The notes beneath the pieces are model-generated. The model did no database searches and was not told where the DNA came from. It was given only the letters and a program-made list of their open reading frames with translations. A DNA stretch of 64,000 bases from Plantago elongata. Its lineage: Eukaryota; Streptophyta; Magnoliopsida; Lamiales; Plantaginaceae. Numbering within the stretch: position 1 is the first letter of the stretch; each line of letters begins with the position of its first letter. A program made the translations under genes and the position numbers. Of the stretch, positions 61,540 through 64,000 are shown piece by piece. The DNA lies in assembly GCA_036897095.1 (NCBI GenBank), contig JAYMSP010000013.1, forward strand, positions 62,001 through 126,000, read 5' to 3'.

Positions 61540-62512
61540 GGTTGATGATGGAACAAGGCTATGAATTAGTTTGTGGAGATCAGAGTGAAAAGGTTGTAGA
61601 GAAACGAATGGATGTTGACTTTGTAATCAACAGAAGGGATCAATACAACTGTGCAAATAAATAAATAATTGCATAGCTAAACGAGTCTTTGTATAATGTA
61701 CAAATTCAGTGTCACTAGGCAGCGATTTGGACTTGGATAATGACTAGCCCTTAAGTAAATGTGTTGCGTGACTTTCTATCAAAAAAAAGAATTTATATCT
61801 GGGAATTGAGACGTAGAAAAGCTACGTCTATTGCCAAAAAATAAACAAAAGCTACATCTTTGAAACAGAGTTCTGACTTAGATTATAATTTATCCTTACG
61901 AAAGTTGACATTTAGGAGATTCCTTATAAAGCAGCCTAAGCATGTTACTGGACAGTGCCAATACTTTGGATCTCGATTTTCGAAGCTAAAACGATTCTTA
62001 CTTGAAATTTGTTCGACCATTTAAGTATGTTGTAAACCTGATTTCGTTGGTAGGTTAGGATTAAGAAGAAGATTCACTCGCTCGGTTTGCAAACTTTGGC
62101 AACCAGTTACAAGTGGCTTTCAAGACTTCCAAGACAAAACAACCATGGACAAGAACATCACAATATGTACCAAATACAATGGTAACAATCTTGAACGCAA
62201 AAGAATTATTCATAAAAAAATCCAATTCCAACGGTAACAAGTCACCAAATTACAGGTTCCATTCCACACATACCACATTTAAATAAACTATGACATCGCA
62301 AACTGCGGTCACAACTAAGGAAAGTAAGTAAATTAACAAATAAACACTACACGAGTATGCAGTCGTTTGTAATTTGTACAGCCAAATATATTAGAAAGAA
62401 TTAAACTACTATGAAGCGGAAGAGCACAGAGGCTGTAATGACATGCTGGAGACAGTCTTCTCCGAGTGGACCAGTAGGTAAGAATAGGATCCTTGGGGAA
62501 CATTGTAGACCA
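61540..62512. other. Sulfotransferase promoter and RAB gene 3' flank
   Basis: AT-rich intergenic DNA. The part nearest 62.5 kb is probably 3' UTR of the minus-strand RAB gene. No further gene or element recognised. Confidence 0.5.
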
Positions 62513-63966
62513 CTAAGAGGAGCAGCATCCACTGTTCTGGGCAACAGGTTGTCCGCGGATCTGCACAGTAGGTGGCCTGGCATTGTTTGAAGCAGGCTGA
62601 CTGGCCATCCTGAAGTCAGCAACAATTTTTTTAAAGTTCCATGTGTCCAAGTTCACAAACAACAGTGTATGGTATATCACTGAAACATCAGTCATGCCCC
62701 ATGTGTCCAAGTTCCATTTACAGATTTCGTTGAAAAGATATACTTTTCTCGTTTTGCTATTTTTGAAATTCTACTATACAAAAGTATGAACTACAAAAAT
62801 AAAATTCCTGAACTTAAGAGGATAAGAAAACATCTACTATTGTTTAAAAAGAAATATTCGTGTGGAAAGTTCCATTATTCCTTGTAACTAAAAGTTTAAA
62901 ACATTGTTTCATGCTAGACAAAGTGTGGTGGGAAATTTTGCAGTATACAACTAACTATAAACTCTTACTATATCTTCTTCCTTCTTTTATCCGGCTAGGA
63001 GCCTGTGTTTTGAAAAGCCTCAATTTTTTTACTTAGTAGTGTGTTGAGCTTGTGGATAAAAAGTTCACACAAATTTCCAGAGCAGAGACCCAGACAATTA
63101 GAATTAGAAGAAAAGCAAAATAAAACACAACAAACCTGTTCTTAATATCAGCAGCCATGGCCATGAAAGCCTGTTCAACGTTAGTAGCATTCTTTGCACT
63201 CGTCTCCATAAATGGAATGCCAATTTCATCCGCAAAAGCCTATAAAACAGCATACAGATGTATTCAGTAAAAGTTGTTGATCTAACATGATATTTCAAAG
63301 ATTCGAATATTTCAACCATGCAAAAATAACAATACATCTACCTTGGCTGTTTCATATGGTACAGCTCTGCTTTCAGTAAGATCACACTTGTTTCCTACAA
63401 GAAGCTTGTTAACACTTTCACTTGCATATCGGTCAATTTCGTTCAACCATTGCTTCACATTATTGAAACTCTCTAAGTCGGTTGTATCATACACTATCTG
63501 CAAGAACAATTCCATGCAAATCACATTATGTTCAGGATGATGCCTAATTGATTAGAAGATATAGAAAAGCATCAAATAAACTCACTATGATGCCATGTGC
63601 CCCACGATAGTAGCTACTAGTTATTGTTCTGAACCGTTCTTGTCCAGCAGTATCCCACTGCAAGCACAATGAGTAAATTGAAAGTGAAAGTTCTCAGTAT
63701 ACTTCCTCATTTAACACCCATGTATGTGAGAAGGCACAAAAAAACACAAGGAAAAGGAGAAGAGAAGCATATTCAAGAGAAGGTATCCTTACAATTTGAA
63801 GTTTTATGGTCTTCCCATCTTGCTCAACAGTACGGATTTTCTGTACGAACAAAACAACACGATGTTTAGAACTGATTAAGCAATGCAAAAGTCAAATTAC
63901 AACCAGTTAAGCACTTACGAAGTCGACACCGATTGTGCTGATGTAACTGTCCAGGTAAGAATCATC
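62513..63966 (-). CDS. RABD2: RAB GTPase, RABD2/YPT1 type, 3' part
   Basis: Controls vesicle transport from endoplasmic reticulum to Golgi. The 5' exons (P-loop) lie beyond 64 kb. Visible minus-strand exons: 63966-63919, 63840-63793, 63657-63586, 63497-63342, 63239-63136 and 62609-62513. Switch I/effector is [13 protein letters not shown]. Switch II and G3 are [21 protein letters not shown]4 is NKCD (LLVGNKCDL) and G5 is ETSAKNATN. The tail [20 protein letters not shown] ends in CCSS, the double-cysteine geranylgeranylation site. It resembles YPTM2/RABD2 rather than RABD1. All introns are GT-AG. A 60-bp-spaced repeat of ATGTGTCCAAGTTC sits in the last intron near 62641 and 62701. Confidence 0.95.
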
Positions 63967-64000
63967 CTGCAAAAGGGAAGAGAAAGATCAGTGACTGCCC

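Overview
The window is nuclear DNA of a flowering plant, most likely a eudicot. Its genes are split by GT-AG introns and encode plant-only families: light-harvesting-like protein LIL3, plastid-type phosphofructokinase, ERF transcription factors, phytocyanin, an S1-type self-incompatibility homologue and an oleosin. The spacer DNA is AT-rich and full of small plant transposons. The exact order or species cannot be fixed from the sequence alone. Protein comparisons are from memory of the families, not from searches.

Layout. 1-33 kb is gene-dense. In order: the 3' part of a nuclear poly(A)-binding protein (PABN, +), Mediator subunit MED31 (+), NAD-glutamate dehydrogenase GDH2 (+), LIL3 (+, with a tRNA gene antisense in its first intron), a TMEM135/Tim17-like membrane protein (+), a secreted glycine-rich protein (+), plastid methionine sulfoxide reductase A (-), an S1/SPH secreted protein (+), a GPI-anchored phytocyanin (-) with a decayed 3' duplicate beside it, and plastid PFK4 (+). 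33-57 kb is gene-poor. It holds two intronless ERF genes (both -) among at least six Tourist-like MITEs, a second MITE family, a long foldback element, a tRNA-derived SINE with clear target-site duplications, a TRIM element and a 5S-rRNA-derived piece resembling a Cassandra LTR. 57-64 kb is gene-rich again: oleosin (+) with a seed-type promoter, ribosomal protein eS30 (-) with an unusual 3' end, a cytosolic-type sulfotransferase (-), and the 3' part of a RABD2/Ypt1-type GTPase (-).

The genes do not form a pathway cluster. They are independent housekeeping, plastid, stress-response and seed genes. I found no convincing new multi-gene system. The observations most worth checking are a 45-bp minisatellite just upstream of the GDH2 promoter, the odd eS30 C-terminus, a probable intron-containing tRNA-Ile(UAU) nested in LIL3, a thrice-repeated TWWL motif in one ERF, a GC-AG intron in PFK4, a ~480-bp near-complete hairpin at 37.8-38.3 kb, and the two small LTR-type elements.
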